Part shown: positions 24,501 to 31,958 of the stretch, one piece after another | Position numbering within the stretch: the first letter of the stretch is position 1 | How the letters are laid out: each line of letters opens with the position of its first letter | NCBI GenBank assembly: GCA_964631605.1 | Contig: CAZVYG010000048.1 | Location: 1 to 39,223 of the forward strand | From: JARKQH01 sp964631605 | GTDB taxonomy: Bacteria > Verrucomicrobiota > Verrucomicrobiia > Limisphaerales > UBA8199 | Reading direction: 5' to 3' | DNA: 39,223 nt | Program-made: the position numbers and the translations under genes | Notes under the pieces: model-generated | What the model saw: only the letters and a program-made list of their open reading frames with translations | Told to the model about the DNA's origin: nothing | Databases searched by the model: none

Positions 24501-25663
24501 AACCAGCCCTGGCCGTCGTCGGTGACCTGATAGTTGACAATGTTGTCGAGGTTGTATTGGCCGCCCCCCTCCGGCGAAATGATGAGCACGCCGTTGGTGG
24601 CCGCATAGTTCTTCATCTTGAGCAGCCATTGGCCAACCTTGACTTGTTCCACGGTGAACTGCGGTTCGGCGCCGCTGTAAATCAGGATGCTTCCATCGCC
24701 GTTAAACCGGCCGGAAACCACCGAGGTGTCCGTTCGCGGGATAAAGACAAAAGCCACCGGATCCTGCTCGTAGCTGCTGGCGCTGGACGTGGCGGCGTCA
24801 TGAATGTAAACCGTCCAGGTACCATCTTCGTTTGCCTGGGAGAGCGCGAAGTTGCCTTCGTCCTTGCCATGATTAACCAGCAGGACCCCGTCGGTTTGGG
24901 AATGGATGCCAAGCGATCGCAGATCTATCAGCGACTTTCCTTGGTCCTGGACCCAGCCGCCCGCGGCCGCCAGCTCGTTCGACACCCCGAGATGAATGAA
25001 GTGGGTGCCGTAAACAATCTGGGGAGACGCGATCAGAAAATCGTTGGAGCCGCCGTTCACGCGATTGACGTTCCGGGCCAACCCGCCGAGGTAGCGGCTA
25101 TAGGGGAACCAGGCGCCCGCCACGTTCACGTTGTACTCGATCGTGTTGCCAGCGCTGAAGGCATTGCCATAGGTGGGATTGTTGCTCCAGCGCGAGGCGT
25201 GGGTGCAGATGCGGTAGGGATTCGAGTCATGGATGAAACTGTGAGCATACGGGGAGTTGGTGGGCATCGGCGTCCAATTGGTCCGGCCGTTCTCCGCAAC
25301 GCAAGAAATAAGAATGCCGTTCGTGACGTCGTCCGCCCCGGTTTCGCCAATCTGCACATAATAATCCCCCGTGTTCCAGGTCGGAACGCCGTCGGCCAGA
25401 TCGGCTTTTACTGGCCGAAAGTCGTTAATGGTGATCAGGGGGAACACGTTCAAATTCGTGTTCGAAGCGTCGTTCGGCACCATCTGCTCGACCTTGAGCA
25501 GGCCGGCCGAGATGCCGTGGTTAACGGGTTGGGCTTGCGCCAGGGACACTCCCAAGCCCACAAGCGCCACCCCGAGCATGGCTGAGAGTTTTTGCCAGCG
25601 ATTTACACGGGTTGTTTGGCCTCCTCCGAGGCCCAATCCTTGGATGCAGGTCTGTGTCTTCAT
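21518..25663 (-). CDS. Giant secreted protein with shared N-terminal module, Calx-beta repeats and two DNRLRE-type domains
   Basis: A 1381-residue exoprotein. A signal peptide (LSAMLGVALVGLGVSLAQA, cut near residue 45) precedes the roughly 380-residue module shared with the next gene (NHGISAGLLKV, GAWFPYSRYLGGLARN, YEQDPVAFVFIPRTDTSVVS, ISPEGGG, ESRDTPSNGRQTP). Three Calx-beta-like repeats follow at about 426-540, 540-650 and 650-756, each with TATF/TANF and SSSDTTEGTV. After a cadherin-like stretch come two DNRLRE-type beta domains, about 913-1110 and 1118-1308 (GENGYTGAADTRIREG; LLRFD / LFRFD; HRMLI). The last 70 residues are the tail domain ending in GFYRVREP. There is no enzyme motif. It is probably adhesive or structural on the surface. 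It lies 53 bases downstream of a prepilin-like gene. Confidence 0.9.
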   Translation of the reverse strand: MKTQTCIQGLGLGGGQTTRVNRWQKLSAMLGVALVGLGVSLAQAQPVNHGISAGLLKVEQMVPNDASNTNLNVFPLITINDFRPVKADLADGVPTWNTGDYYVQIGETGADDVTNGILISCVAENGRTNWTPMPTNSPYAHSFIHDSNPYRICTHASRWSNNPTYGNAFSAGNTIEYNVNVAGAWFPYSRYLGGLARNVNRVNGGSNDFLIASPQIVYGTHFIHLGVSNELAAAGGWVQDQGKSLIDLRSLGIHSQTDGVLLVNHGKDEGNFALSQANEDGTWTVYIHDAATSSASSYEQDPVAFVFIPRTDTSVVSGRFNGDGSILIYSGAEPQFTVEQVKVGQWLLKMKNYAATNGVLIISPEGGGQYNLDNIVNYQVTDDGQGWLIESRDTPSNGRQTPYKIVDGVIITEPAVSFVFIPAPGPGFNVAPSANLQTSEAGGIATFSVSLNTKPTADVTLNVSSSDPTEGTVELATMTFTPENWWQPQTNTVYGMDDLDNDGQVAYAIVLSPATSADARFNGLDPQDVGALNADNEAGITLSANSLVTTEGGGTATFTVVLNTQPTEDVTLALSSSDTTEGTVSPASLTFTMFDFFNPQTVTVTGVDDSVPDGNVAYTIVTAAATSSDPAYNGLNALDVSVVNLDNDVPGVTLSPFAGVTVSESGTTANFTAVLNSQPAADVTVSFTSSDTTEGTVSPASRTFTPGNWNVPQTFTVTGVDDLAADGSVSYTLNGTVASSDAAYAALTLKLAATTLDNEPALSLPSGTLVYGIGWPGIGIDGLATITDPDTTDYDSGSLTVTLTANGTSNDRLEIRNTGTEFGQIGLSGNNVTYGGVTIGTFSGGIGTAPLVVNFNISATPEAAQALLRNITFRSVSSTPSLDPRTVAVMLADGDGGTVAASKQIELSLVHVCDFQQGKDGGFGIYTGAKDCEVWITSYSTPLPAGSSPANGIQLANRTATEIPREGLLRFDDIIGANPGQIPPGATVIEANLYLNITDTGVGSPLHRMLIDWDADSVTYESIGDGVQLDDVEAKSAYYSQIGTGAGASYGTTQTGIMRVGVLPDVQAWVNGETNHGWVMPSWVDNNNLTAFSPCEHTNVTFRPRLVVKWIPAGLIEASFRQGENGYTGAADTRIREGTPDTEYSTIAHIFPDFEVTSGLEDAEHALFRFDGIFGPGAAQVPYGAKIQAAVLHLFSRTAAGPGDGGTFHRMLIPWQDTNTWSYFVEGIQADGVEAVAAASATAGSPLLTPNVASGAETFDMTADVQLWANGAPNYGWVILPWPYGGDGWGIATAEYSSLDARPRLVIYYTAIRMLPPVVGPTSVQVKFAAEVGKTYTVLRAPALGAGWTELGTVAVPEGGIATFTDSSPLPNAGFYRVREP

Positions 25664-25716
25664 TTTGTTGGTTTTAGGTTAGGTGCTGTGATTAAGAATG
25701 GATAAATATCGGCGGC

Positions 25717-26556
25717 TCAAGGCATGCCCGGTTGCCGGGCCGAATCATGCGCCAAATTCCAGACGTGCATGAAGCGCTTCTGCGTCACCCATTCGGCGTG
25801 GCCGTCGCAAAACACGAAGTTCTGGCCCTCGTTGGCATGGTTGTCAGTCTTGCTGTCCGGCCAGTTGTTGATGTCTTTCGGGTCTATCGTGGTTACCGTG
25901 TCATCCGCGTCGGTTAACAGGAAGACCTGCGACGGCCCGGGCTTGGTGCCCAGCGCCAAGGCGTAATTGTGAATCACAAAGGTCGCCACCGTTGACTCTT
26001 TCTTCTTGGTTGCGACCGCCGTGCCCCCCGAGCGGTCCGTAAAATTGCCAAAACACTCGTAACTGGTTCCCGGCGCATCCGGCCCGGAACCGTTGTTGCA
26101 GAGGTCCCGCAGGGTCTCGCCGTTCCACTTGGCGGTCATGTTCGTGCGAATCAGGTTCCGGGTGTTGGGACACAAGTAGCTGCCTTGCGATTTTACATAG
26201 GTTGGCCATAGCCACGTCAGGTCGTCGTCCGATCCCGAGCGGTCGGTTTTGCCTCCGGTTGGGATATTTCCGACCTCGGGGGTCCACCATGTCGGACCGC
26301 AGTAGTTGCCTTGAGAGTCATCCGCGTACATCTGGCTGCCCAACCCCAGTTGCTTGAGATTGTTCAAACAACCGATGCGCTTGGCGCGGTTCTTGGCGCG
26401 GGCCAGGGCCGGCAGCAGCATCGCAGCCAGAATTGCAATGATAGCAATGACCACGAGCAGTTCGATCAGAGTGAATCCGGAACGACGTTTGGTCTTGTGG
26501 GGTTGGTGCATGGAGGAACGAGAAGATTTCATCATCATAATAGTGGCTGAAATCAT
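25717..26556 (-). CDS. Prepilin-like (pseudopilin) protein, first gene of the giant exoprotein cluster
   Basis: The predicted protein is 279 residues from the first ATG; a start at 26511 (MHQPHKTKRR) would give the usual short leader. The class III signal is SGFTLIELLVVIAIIAILAA, with a canonical Gly before Phe, then LARAKNRAKRIGCLNNLKQLG. Near the C-terminus is HANEGQNFVFCDGHAEWV; here ten residues, not nine, separate His from Asp-Gly. This is the DUF1559-like family with a periplasmic domain rich in Asp, Thr and paired Cys. The gene directly precedes the two giant exoprotein genes on the same strand, so they may be expressed together; a perfect TTGACA lies upstream. Confidence 0.88.
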   Translation of the reverse strand: MISATIMMMKSSRSSMHQPHKTKRRSGFTLIELLVVIAIIAILAAMLLPALARAKNRAKRIGCLNNLKQLGLGSQMYADDSQGNYCGPTWWTPEVGNIPTGGKTDRSGSDDDLTWLWPTYVKSQGSYLCPNTRNLIRTNMTAKWNGETLRDLCNNGSGPDAPGTSYECFGNFTDRSGGTAVATKKKESTVATFVIHNYALALGTKPGPSQVFLLTDADDTVTTIDPKDINNWPDSKTDNHANEGQNFVFCDGHAEWVTQKRFMHVWNLAHDSARQPGMP

Positions 26557-26851
26557 GTTGTGGTGTAGCGCGTTAACGCACCAACATATTTACACGATTC
26601 TGTTCGGTTTTGTCAATTTCCATCGGGTGCCTTTTTTAATGCATGCGCCGAGTCCAGACAAGAAACGGGATGTTACAATCAGGCAACGGCCTCGTTAACG
26701 TTATCTGATGGCGGTTCTCCAACTCCATTACCTCGACAAGTCAGATTCTTCGCTGTGCTCCTACCTTCGACTGCCTCTGGGGAGCTGCCCCCTTTTGATT
26801 CAAAGGCGAAACGCATTGCGAAAGACCGGTCGTCAACCATAATGACCGGGT
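26557..26851. other. Divergent intergenic region between prepilin-like gene and pdxJ
   Basis: It contains a minus-strand promoter candidate (26587-26616) and a perfect palindrome GCGTTAACGC near 26570. For pdxJ no clear promoter is visible. A GGGG-AGCTG-CCCC hairpin followed by TTTT lies about 65 bases before the pdxJ ATG and could attenuate read-through. No gene is evident. Confidence 0.45.
26587..26616 (-). promoter_or_regulatory. Candidate promoter of the prepilin-like / giant exoprotein cluster
   Basis: On the minus strand a perfect TTGACA (plus-strand 26611-26616) is followed after 18 bases by TAAATA (26592-26587). The -10 match is only 3 of 6. The local AT-rich composition and distance to the ATG at 26556 are suitable. 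Confidence 0.4.
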
Positions 26852-27592
26852 ATGTTGAAACTGGGTGTCAATATTGACCATGTGGCAACGTTGCGGGAAG
26901 CGCGTTATCGGGGCCGCGGGCGAGGGGAGCCAGACCCGGTCGCTGCCGCGCTCGCCAGTGAAGCGGCCGGGGCGCACGGCATTACCGCACACCTGCGCGA
27001 GGACCGCCGCCACATTCAGGACCGCGACGTGTGGAAACTGCGGGAGGTGATCAAGACCCGCCTCAACCTCGAGATGGCCAACTCTCCAGAAATAATTGGG
27101 ATTGCGCTGAAGGTTCACCCGGACATTGTCTGCCTGGTGCCCGAGCGGCGGCAGGAAGTGACCACCGAGGGAGGACTGGATGTGGTGGGCAACCTTGCCG
27201 CGCTAACTGAGACGCGCAAGAGAATGAACGAGGCGGGTATCGAGGTCAGTCTGTTTATTGCACCGGACTCGGACCAGATTGAGGCGGCTGCTCGCACGGG
27301 CAGCCAGTTCGTCGAGTTGCATACAGGCTCCTTTGCCGAGAGTTTTGCGGCTCAGGCGGGCGTGGAGGACGAATTGGAGCGGCTGATTTCGGGGGCGCGA
27401 CAGGCGCACAGCCTGGGCCTGAGAGTGAACGCGGGCCACGGGTTGAACTATGACAACCTGCCGCTGATCCACCGTGTGCCGCATCTGGTGGAATTGAACA
27501 TTGGTCATAGCATTGTGAGTCGCGCGGTGATGGTGGGGATGGAGACGGCCGTGCGGGACATGGTGGGATTAATGGCCGATTACCCCGGTTGA
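26852..27592 (+). CDS. pdxJ: Pyridoxine 5'-phosphate synthase
   Basis: Condenses 1-deoxyxylulose 5-phosphate with 3-amino-2-oxopropyl phosphate to give pyridoxine 5'-phosphate, the last ring-forming step of DXP-dependent vitamin B6 synthesis. The 246-residue TIM barrel starts with LGVNIDHVATLREARY, the family hallmark. It continues with GITAHLREDRRHI, LNLEMA, CLVPERRQEVTTEGGLDV, VSLFIAPD, VELHTG, RVNAGHGLNYDN and ELNIGHSIVSRA, all in the expected order. Thirteen bases separate it from acpS, the classical pdxJ-acpS pair. DXP is also the substrate of dxr elsewhere in this window. Confidence 0.97.
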   Translation: MLKLGVNIDHVATLREARYRGRGRGEPDPVAAALASEAAGAHGITAHLREDRRHIQDRDVWKLREVIKTRLNLEMANSPEIIGIALKVHPDIVCLVPERRQEVTTEGGLDVVGNLAALTETRKRMNEAGIEVSLFIAPDSDQIEAAARTGSQFVELHTGSFAESFAAQAGVEDELERLISGARQAHSLGLRVNAGHGLNYDNLPLIHRVPHLVELNIGHSIVSRAVMVGMETAVRDMVGLMADYPG

Positions 27593-27604
27593 GGCAGGCC
27601 GCGC

Positions 27605-28018
27605 ATGATTCTGGGCATCGGCATTGACATCATCGAGGTCGGCCGCATTCAGGCCTCGTACGAAAAGTTTGGCGAACGGTTCCTAAATCGCATCCTGCAC
27701 CCGAACGAGATTGGTTACAGCCTGTCGCACAAGACTCCCGGGCCGTTTCTGGCGGCGCGCTTTGCCGCCAAGGAAGCGATTTCGAAGGCGTTTGGCACGG
27801 GGATTGGGTCGCAACTGGGGTGGCGCGACATGGAAGTGGGGCGGCGCGAGAGCGGCGAGCCTTACGTTATTCTGCATGATAACGGGCTGAAGCTCTTGCG
27901 CGAGCGCGGGGCGCGGAGCATTCGCTTGAGCCTGTCGCACACCAAAGATTACGCCGCGGCAGTGGCAATTCTGGAAGGGACTGCCGACGTCGGGGCAAAT
28001 CCGGTGGCCTCGGCCTGA
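27605..28018 (+). CDS. acpS: Holo-[acyl-carrier-protein] synthase
   Basis: Transfers 4'-phosphopantetheine from CoA to apo-ACP, activating fatty-acid synthesis. The predicted 137 residues include IGIDIIEVGRI with the magnesium ligand Asp8 and FAAKEAISKAFGTGIG with Glu57, plus LSLSHTKDYAAAVAI near the C-terminus. The last dozen residues extend a little past the usual end. The gene follows pdxJ closely, as in many bacteria. It converges on the DksA-like gene, whose stop lies 31 bases away; the gap holds only a weak CGCC-aaaa-GGCG stem. Confidence 0.96.
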   Translation: MILGIGIDIIEVGRIQASYEKFGERFLNRILHPNEIGYSLSHKTPGPFLAARFAAKEAISKAFGTGIGSQLGWRDMEVGRRESGEPYVILHDNGLKLLRERGARSIRLSLSHTKDYAAAVAILEGTADVGANPVASA

Positions 28019-28049
28019 CAAGCCCCGGTTTAAGTTTCGCCAAAAGGCG

Positions 28050-28571
28050 CTATTCGGGCTCTTCCGCAGGTTCCGGCGCTTCAGCCGGTTCACCGGAGAG
28101 GATCGCTTCGCGCGGACCCAGCCCGGGGCGGCGGCGGGCGCCGTCGCGTTCCAGTTTTCTTTCCGCTGCTGCCGAGAACCGCGTCCAGGGGATGGCCTCA
28201 AGACGCCGCCGTTCGATGGGTTTGCCGGTCAACTCGCAGATGCCGTAAGTGCCGTTCCGAATCCGGTCTATGGCTTGGTCAATTTGATAAAGGGCGTCCT
28301 GTTCCGAGGACAACATGCTGAATGCCAGGTCGCGATGGTAGGTATCGGTCCCGGCGTCGGCCATGTGCTGGCTGAACCGGGGGCGTTGCTCGAGGGCCTC
28401 TTTGGCCAGGCCCGCCTGCTCGCGTAGAATCTCCTCGCGAAGCTGCACCAGGCGATCATAGTGAGGTCGGAATCTGGAAGGAATACGGCGCCGGGGCGGG
28501 TGTGGGCCGAGAACATCCGTCGTGCTGGCCCGGCGGGGGCGGCGAGCCGTGGGGCGTTTTTTCTGGGTCAT
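28050..28571 (-). CDS. DksA/TraR-family protein with degenerate zinc finger
   Basis: A 173-residue protein. A very basic N-terminus (KKRPTARRPRR) precedes a long coiled coil (about 35-105) with an acidic tip (Asp72, Asp76). The finger region IRNGTYGICELTGKPIERRRLEAIPWTRF follows. DksA/TraR fingers normally have four zinc cysteines; here only Cys112 remains and the other positions are Thr or small residues. The tail is acidic (AEAPEPAEEPE). DksA-like proteins bind in the RNA polymerase secondary channel and tune rRNA and amino-acid promoters with ppGpp. A Cys-poor finger also occurs, as I recall, in chlamydial and planctomycete relatives, so it may be a lineage form rather than a defect. Confidence 0.8.
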   Translation of the reverse strand: MTQKKRPTARRPRRASTTDVLGPHPPRRRIPSRFRPHYDRLVQLREEILREQAGLAKEALEQRPRFSQHMADAGTDTYHRDLAFSMLSSEQDALYQIDQAIDRIRNGTYGICELTGKPIERRRLEAIPWTRFSAAAERKLERDGARRRPGLGPREAILSGEPAEAPEPAEEPE

Positions 28572-28662
28572 GGGTTAAAGGTCGCACACGCGCGGCTCAA
28601 ATCAATCCGGTCGCGGCGATTTTCCTGTTGGCGGCTGCGGGGGTTTGAACCAAAATTCCGCC

Positions 28663-30231
28663 ATGAAGCGATCCTTCCTACCTGCATCCGCTGTGGTCCT
28701 GGCGCTGGCCTGGACGTGCCTGGGCGCGGCGTCGCGGCCCAACATTCTTTTTATCATGAGCGACGATCACGCGGCGCATGCGATCAGCGCTTACGGGAGC
28801 CGGATCAATCGGACGCCAAATCTCGATCGCCTGGCCGAGGCGGGCATGCGTTTCGACAATTGTTTTTGCGTCAACTCGATTTGCTCCCCCAGCCGCGCCA
28901 CTATCCTGACCGGCAAATACAGCCACCTCAACGGCGTGCCCACCTTCAACCGGTTCGACGGATCCCAACCGACCGTGGCCAAGTACTTGCAGACGGCGGG
29001 TTACCACACCGGCATCGTCGGCAAGTGGCACCTGGGCAGCGAGCCCACCGGTTTCGATCACTGGATTGTCCTGCCGGGCCAGGGTCTTTATTACGATCCG
29101 GACTTCATTGCCCCGGACGGGCGGCGAAAGATTACAGGCTATGTGACGGATATCATCACCGACCTGGCGATCGAGTTTTTGCGGGACCGGCCTGCGGACA
29201 AGCCTTTCTTTCTCATGTGTCATCACAAAGCTCCGCATCGGGCCTGGGAGCCCAGCCCGAAATATCGCGAGGAGTTCCGCCGGAAAACGTTTCCCGAGCC
29301 GGCCACACTGTGGGACGATTACCGCGGCCGGGCGGATGCCATTCGCGAATGCGCTCAGAAGGTCTCGAACAACCTTACTCACCGGGACCTGAAACTGGAG
29401 CCGCCGCCGGGCCTGGCGCCGGCCGAGCGCAACCGCTGGCTTTCCTCCGTGCCCGACGAGGTGGAGGTTGAGGTTGACGGGGCCAAACACATGCTGCGCG
29501 GCGACGCGCTGACGGCGTGGAAATACCAGCGTTACATGCAGGATTACCTCGGCTGTGTGCAGTCGGTGGACGACAGCGTGGGGCGGTTGGTCGCCTGGCT
29601 CGACGAGCACGGACTGGGAACCAACACGGTTGTGATTTACACCAGCGATCAGGGCTTTTTCCTTGGAGACCATGGGCTTTACGACAAACGGTTCATGTAT
29701 GAGGAATCGCTGCGCATGCCCTTCCTGGTTCGCTGGCCCGCCGGAACCCGCCCGAACAGCGTCCAGCAGTCGCTGGTGATCAATCCGGATTTTGCGCCAA
29801 CGTTCCTTGACTTGGCCGGCGTGCCCGCGCCGACCGACATGCAGGGGCGCAGTCTGGTTCCCCTCCTCAGGGGTCAGCAGCCGTCAGATTGGCGCACGAG
29901 TTTCTATTATCGCTATTACCATGATCCGGGCGACCATAACACCCGGGCCCATTACGGGGTGCGCACTCAAACCCACAAACTCATTCATTTCTGGAAGCAG
30001 GATCAGTGGGAACTGTACGATTTGAGAGTGGATCCGGAGGAATTACGGAATGTCTATAACGAGCCGCATCTGCAGAACACAGTGGCCAAACTGAAAGCCG
30101 AACTGTACCGCCTCAAGAAAGAGGTCAAAGATGAGGACCAGTATGCCGACCGCCAGCCGCCGCACGATGTGGGCGGTCCACAGCCCGGACAAAAAGGCAG
30201 GCAACCTGCGGCCAAACAGCCCAAAGCCTGA
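28663..30231 (+). CDS. Exported sulfatase (alkaline-phosphatase superfamily, S1)
   Basis: Hydrolyses sulfate esters, probably on a polysaccharide. The ATG at 28663 gives 522 residues with a signal peptide (SFLPASAVVLALAWTCLGAA). The core opens with RPNILFIMSDDHA, whose aspartates bind calcium. The formylglycine signature CSPSRATILTG has its Cys at residue 74, the residue converted by the maturase. GKWHLG and the late metal site TSDQGFFLGDHG (Asp followed by Gln) also fit. The C-terminal about 45 residues are charged and Pro/Gln-rich. It shows some likeness to iduronate-2-sulfatase-type enzymes (YDLRVDPEELRNVYNEP), but the substrate cannot be fixed. No maturase gene is in the window. purN follows after eight bases. 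Confidence 0.92.
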   Translation: MKRSFLPASAVVLALAWTCLGAASRPNILFIMSDDHAAHAISAYGSRINRTPNLDRLAEAGMRFDNCFCVNSICSPSRATILTGKYSHLNGVPTFNRFDGSQPTVAKYLQTAGYHTGIVGKWHLGSEPTGFDHWIVLPGQGLYYDPDFIAPDGRRKITGYVTDIITDLAIEFLRDRPADKPFFLMCHHKAPHRAWEPSPKYREEFRRKTFPEPATLWDDYRGRADAIRECAQKVSNNLTHRDLKLEPPPGLAPAERNRWLSSVPDEVEVEVDGAKHMLRGDALTAWKYQRYMQDYLGCVQSVDDSVGRLVAWLDEHGLGTNTVVIYTSDQGFFLGDHGLYDKRFMYEESLRMPFLVRWPAGTRPNSVQQSLVINPDFAPTFLDLAGVPAPTDMQGRSLVPLLRGQQPSDWRTSFYYRYYHDPGDHNTRAHYGVRTQTHKLIHFWKQDQWELYDLRVDPEELRNVYNEPHLQNTVAKLKAELYRLKKEVKDEDQYADRQPPHDVGGPQPGQKGRQPAAKQPKA

Positions 30232-30239
30232 CACGGTCC

Positions 30240-30872
30240 ATGAACGATTTCAAACGATTGCGAATCGGCGTGCTCGGCTCCGGCAAGGGCTCGAATTTTG
30301 AAGCCATCGCGCAGGCTTGCGCCGCGGGGATTATCCCGGCCGAGGTGGTCTTGGTGCTGAGCGACTGCCCGGACGCCGGCATCCTCGCCCGGGCGAAGGA
30401 ACGCGGGATTCCGGCGCGCTACATTCCACCCGGGCCTTTCAAAACCAAGCTGGAGGACGCGGCCGAGCGCGCGTATGTCGAGGCGCTCCAGGCGGCGGGG
30501 GTCGAGTTGGTGGCCCTGGCGGGTTTCATGCGGGTGCTCAAGAGCCCCTTGCTGGGGGCGTTTGCGGGCCGGATTGTCAACATTCATCCTTCGTTGCTGC
30601 CCTCGTTTCCCGGGCTGGCGGCCTGGAAACAGGCGTTGGACTATGGTGTGAAAGTGAGCGGCTGCACGGTGCATTTTGTTGATGCCGGCGTGGATTCCGG
30701 TCCGATCATCGGCCAGCAAACGGTCCCGGTGCTCGATGACGACACGCCGGAGAGCCTGCACGCGCGCATTCACGCAGCCGAACATGAGTTGTATCCCCGG
30801 TGCCTCGCGGCGATTGCGCGCGGCCAGGTGCGCGTCCAGGGCCGGCGGGTGACTCTGCAAACCAGCGGTTAG
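30240..30872 (+). CDS. purN: Phosphoribosylglycinamide formyltransferase
   Basis: Transfers a formyl group from 10-formyl-THF to GAR in purine synthesis. The predicted 210 residues show the phosphate-binding start RIGVLGSGKGSNFEAI, the catalytic triad residues Asn114 and His116 in IVNIHPSLLPSFPG, and Asp152 in HFVDAGVDSGPII. It begins eight bases after the sulfatase stop, so the two may share a transcript although they are functionally unrelated. Confidence 0.96.
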   Translation: MNDFKRLRIGVLGSGKGSNFEAIAQACAAGIIPAEVVLVLSDCPDAGILARAKERGIPARYIPPGPFKTKLEDAAERAYVEALQAAGVELVALAGFMRVLKSPLLGAFAGRIVNIHPSLLPSFPGLAAWKQALDYGVKVSGCTVHFVDAGVDSGPIIGQQTVPVLDDDTPESLHARIHAAEHELYPRCLAAIARGQVRVQGRRVTLQTSG

Positions 30873-30989
30873 GCAATCGCAGAAATTACTGGATTTTTTC
30901 ATTGGGCAGTGGCAAATAGTCCGGCTCGCACGGAGCCAGGAGCAAGGCGTCGCCAGGCCGGCGCCCTCCAGAGCACAGCGAAACGATAC

Positions 30990-31871
30990 ATGAAACAGAA
31001 GAACATATTGCGGTTTGGGCTGCCCAAAGGCAGCCTGCAGGATGCCACGATTGAGAAGCTCGGAAAGGCCGGCTTCAACATCACGGTCAGCAGCCGGTCC
31101 TATATTCCCTACGTGGATGACGACGAACTGGAAATCCGGATGATCCGGGCGCAGGAGATCAGCCGCTACGTCGAGCACGGCTACCTGGACTGCGGCATCA
31201 CGGGCTATGACTGGATCCAGGAGAATGGCTCCAAGGTTCACGAAGTCGGCGAGTTCCTCTTCAGCAAAGCCACCCGTCAACCGGCGCGGTGGGTGCTGGC
31301 GGTTCCGGAAGATTCTCCGATCAGGTCGGTCAAGGATTTACACGGCAAGCGCGTCGCCACCGAGGTGGTGAACCTGACAAAGAAGTACCTTCGCCAGCAC
31401 CGGGTGAAAGCGGAGGTGGAATTCTCGTGGGGCGCCACCGAAGTCAAGGCCCACGAGCTGGTGGACGCCATTGTGGAGATCACCGAGACGGGTTCCTCCC
31501 TGCGGGCCAACAAACTGCGCATCGTGGACACGCTGTTGTATTCCACCCCGCGTCTGATCGCCAACCAGCAGTCATGGAAAAATTCCTGGAAACGGCAGAA
31601 AATTGAGCGCATCGCCTTGTTGCTCAAAGGCGCGCTCGAGGCGGAGGCCAAGGTGGGGCTTAAGATGAACGTGGCCCGCAAGAATCTGGACCGGTTGCTC
31701 AAGACGCTGCCCGCGCTGCGCAATCCAACCATTTCCAACCTGAGCCAGGAAGGCTGGGTGGCGGTCGAGACCATCATTGACGAGCGGGTGGTGCGCGAGA
31801 TTATTCCGGCCCTCAAAGCCGTCGGAGCGGAGGGTATTATCGAGTATCCGCTCAACAAGGTCGTTTATTGA
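30990..31871 (+). CDS. hisG: ATP phosphoribosyltransferase, long form
   Basis: Condenses ATP with PRPP in the first step of histidine synthesis. I start at the ATG at 30990 (MKQKNILRFGLPKGSLQDAT), because residues before it do not resemble the family. The 293-residue length and the C-terminal ACT-like regulatory domain (about 215-293, LKMNVARKNLDRLLKTLPALRNPTI...) mark the long, histidine-inhibited HisG type, which needs no HisZ. Other signatures are DCGITGYDWI, RVATEVVNLTKKYL and the PRPP-loop region VDAIVEITETGSSLRAN. No other his genes are near. Confidence 0.96.
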   Translation: MKQKNILRFGLPKGSLQDATIEKLGKAGFNITVSSRSYIPYVDDDELEIRMIRAQEISRYVEHGYLDCGITGYDWIQENGSKVHEVGEFLFSKATRQPARWVLAVPEDSPIRSVKDLHGKRVATEVVNLTKKYLRQHRVKAEVEFSWGATEVKAHELVDAIVEITETGSSLRANKLRIVDTLLYSTPRLIANQQSWKNSWKRQKIERIALLLKGALEAEAKVGLKMNVARKNLDRLLKTLPALRNPTISNLSQEGWVAVETIIDERVVREIIPALKAVGAEGIIEYPLNKVVY

Positions 31872-31958
31872 GGCAGTTGACAGATGACCCGAGCTGAACA
31901 AGAGTGCGTCTGGTCAAAATCGAGTTAGTTCTAATCACAACCAAACAATCTGTATATT

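Noticed and set aside
24557..25585. A 342-codon plus-strand frame opposite the second giant protein
   Set aside because: Same reason: the minus-strand module is conserved, and this translation has no motif or signal.
21518..25663. Calx-beta repeats considered as a DNA tandem repeat or CRISPR-like array
   Set aside because: The repetition is at protein level, with units of about 110 codons and diverged DNA; there are no short regular repeats with unique spacers anywhere in the window.
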